A stretch of DNA of 6,325 nucleotides from JACZSB01 sp965372015 (GTDB taxonomy: Bacteria; Fidelibacterota; Marinisomatia; SCGC-AAA003-L08; TS1B11): the NCBI GenBank assembly GCA_965372015.1, contig CBDVAP010000146.1, positions 1 through 6,325 on the forward strand, given 5' to 3'. Both the position numbers and the translations under genes were made by a program. Under the pieces are notes generated by a model, which had not been told where the DNA came from, did not search any database, and saw only the letters and a list, made by a program, of their open reading frames with translations. Position 1 is the stretch's first letter. Every line of letters starts with the position of its first letter. Shown piece after piece: positions 5,486-6,325 of the stretch.

Positions 5486-5959
5486 ATGATCATCCTCGAG
5501 GATTGTATAGAAGTTAAGGCATCACCAAAACAAATCTTTGATTGGTTATCGGAACGTCTGAGGGATGAGAAATCATATCTGGCGTGGCACCCTGAGCACG
5601 TGAGCCTCCAATGGATTAGAGGGGAGCCATTGAAAGAGGGATCGGTCATGGAAATTGAGGAAGTTCTCCAGGGGAATCTCACTAAGCTCGCATACCGAAT
5701 CATCAAGATTGATAGACCCCGGCTAATCGAATTTCAATCGTTATTTCCCCTATCCATTATTGCAGCTCCGAACCGCTTTTTAATTGAATCCATTAGTGAG
5801 CAGATTAGTACATTTAGGGCAACAGGAAAGATCAGATTCCCGCTGTGGTTGTTTAATAAAATGCATAAGGCTCACCCTCCCAAACTTGCGGCTTCAAAGC
5901 AACATATGAGAGAGGAAGGTGAGAATCTAAAAGCTGCTGTAGAACAGTTCGATCCTTAA
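5486..5959 (+). CDS. SRPBCC (START/Bet v 1-like) family protein
   Basis: Cytoplasmic protein of 157 residues with no signal peptide. The opening beta strand 'EDCIEVKASPKQIFDWL' (5-21) is the classic start of the SRPBCC fold, a deep hydrophobic pocket for lipids, polyketides or other ligands. It is followed by WHPEHV (34-39), the RGEPLKEGSVMEIEEVLQG region (45-63) and a C-terminal helix with HMREEGENLK (140-149). This combination is familiar from a widespread uncharacterised SRPBCC subgroup, and I know no defined substrate for it. AGGGG at 5477-5481 is the ribosome-binding site, four bases before the ATG. The gap of 92 bases to the phosphatase gene holds no convincing promoter; a GATAAT at 5454-5459 lacks a -35 partner. 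A terminator-like hairpin follows the stop, so it may be transcribed alone. Confidence 0.78.
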   Translation: MIILEDCIEVKASPKQIFDWLSERLRDEKSYLAWHPEHVSLQWIRGEPLKEGSVMEIEEVLQGNLTKLAYRIIKIDRPRLIEFQSLFPLSIIAAPNRFLIESISEQISTFRATGKIRFPLWLFNKMHKAHPPKLAASKQHMREEGENLKAAVEQFDP

Positions 5960-5970
5960 CTATGGAGATG

Positions 5971-5996
5971 GGCTACTCGTCTGAGTAACCAATTTT
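5971..5996 (+). terminator. Probable intrinsic terminator after the SRPBCC gene
   Basis: GGCTACTC (5971-5978) pairs with GAGTAACC (5983-5990) at seven of eight positions around a four-base GTCT loop, and AATTTT follows directly. It starts 11 bases after the stop codon. The T-run is short (four), so termination may be partial. Confidence 0.45.
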
Positions 5997-6040
5997 GGTG
6001 AAGCAGCGGATTTTCATTACGCTGTGCAAGGAGGAGAAAC

Positions 6041-6325
6041 ATGGCCTTTAAAGATGAATACGCACCTTCTATCCTACCAAAGGTATTTTTGTCTGCAAGC
6101 GTACTAGCTGGGACATTAATCGCCGCATTATTGACATCCGGCCGTGCCGATTGGCTGATAGATCTATTCAGGTATGAAAAGGTTGAGGGAAATTTCTACC
6201 GGCAAATTCTAATCTTGTCTTGCAGCTTAATCTATTTTATAAGATTCACAATATGCATGTTCGTTTTTATTAAGCGAAAAATTAGCTGGTTCGAAGGTGG
6301 CCTAGTTTCATTTTTGTTTTTTATG
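6041..6325 (+). CDS. Membrane protein, 5' part only (possibly DUF1295 / steroid 5-alpha-reductase-like)
   Basis: An open frame of 95 codons runs off the window edge. AAGGAGGAG at 6028-6036 is a near-ideal ribosome-binding site, four bases before the ATG. Two hydrophobic segments are visible (about residues 11-33 and 57-78), then a basic patch KRKISWFEGG at 80-89 and the start of a third helix. The run of a helix ending in KRK followed by I-S-W-x-E reminds me of the DUF1295 family, membrane proteins related to steroid 5-alpha reductase and isoprenylcysteine methyltransferase. The diagnostic C-terminal half lies outside the window, so the family call is tentative. Its sequence is clearly more AT-rich (about 35% GC in the sampled row) than the upstream genes. 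Confidence 0.7.
   Translation, partial: MAFKDEYAPSILPKVFLSASVLAGTLIAALLTSGRADWLIDLFRYEKVEGNFYRQILILSCSLIYFIRFTICMFVFIKRKISWFEGGLVSFLFFM

Overview
The window reads as bacterial DNA with every supported gene on the + strand. The best lineage clue is the C-terminus of the protein at 4137-5393. It ends in a NYPNPFNP-type, FlgD-like Ig sorting tail of the kind found in the FCB group (Calditrichota, Ca. Marinimicrobia, Ignavibacteriota, KSB1 and relatives). This supports an FCB-like host but does not identify the species.

Layout. (1) 1-1281: an almost complete IS3-family insertion sequence with one fused OrfA-OrfB transposase and imperfect terminal inverted repeats. The window opens on its left end, so the left flank and the target duplication cannot be seen. 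(2) 1308-3657: a tightly coupled pair of membrane-protein genes one base apart. The first is a CydA-like (cytochrome bd superfamily) subunit with a c-type heme domain fused at its C-terminus (CSSCH). The second is a diverged membrane protein that appears to share the same helix-I His/Gly-Gly spacing. Together they look like a bd-type oxidoreductase without a quinol site that would take electrons from a c-type cytochrome. The IS ends about 25 bases before the first gene, so the native promoter has probably been displaced. (3) 3658-4136: a stretch of about 480 bases without an intact gene. It holds two start-only gene remnants (a tryptophanase/tyrosine phenol-lyase-like N-terminus, and one like the 'FIAELRRR' start of TolB-like/adenylate-cyclase-like proteins), an 11-bp inverted repeat and a cluster of small perfect hairpins. 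(4) 4137-5393: an exported alkaline-phosphatase-superfamily hydrolase with a type IX-style sorting tail. (5) 5486-5959: a small SRPBCC-fold protein, followed by a terminator-like hairpin. (6) 6041-6325: the 5' end of a membrane protein cut by the window edge.

The cytochrome pair forms one functional unit. The phosphatase, the SRPBCC protein and the partial membrane protein show no evident link to it. Base composition falls from about 62% GC in the phosphatase catalytic part to about 35% in the final gene (hand-counted sample rows). With the IS and the gene remnants, this suggests a patchwork, rearranged region.
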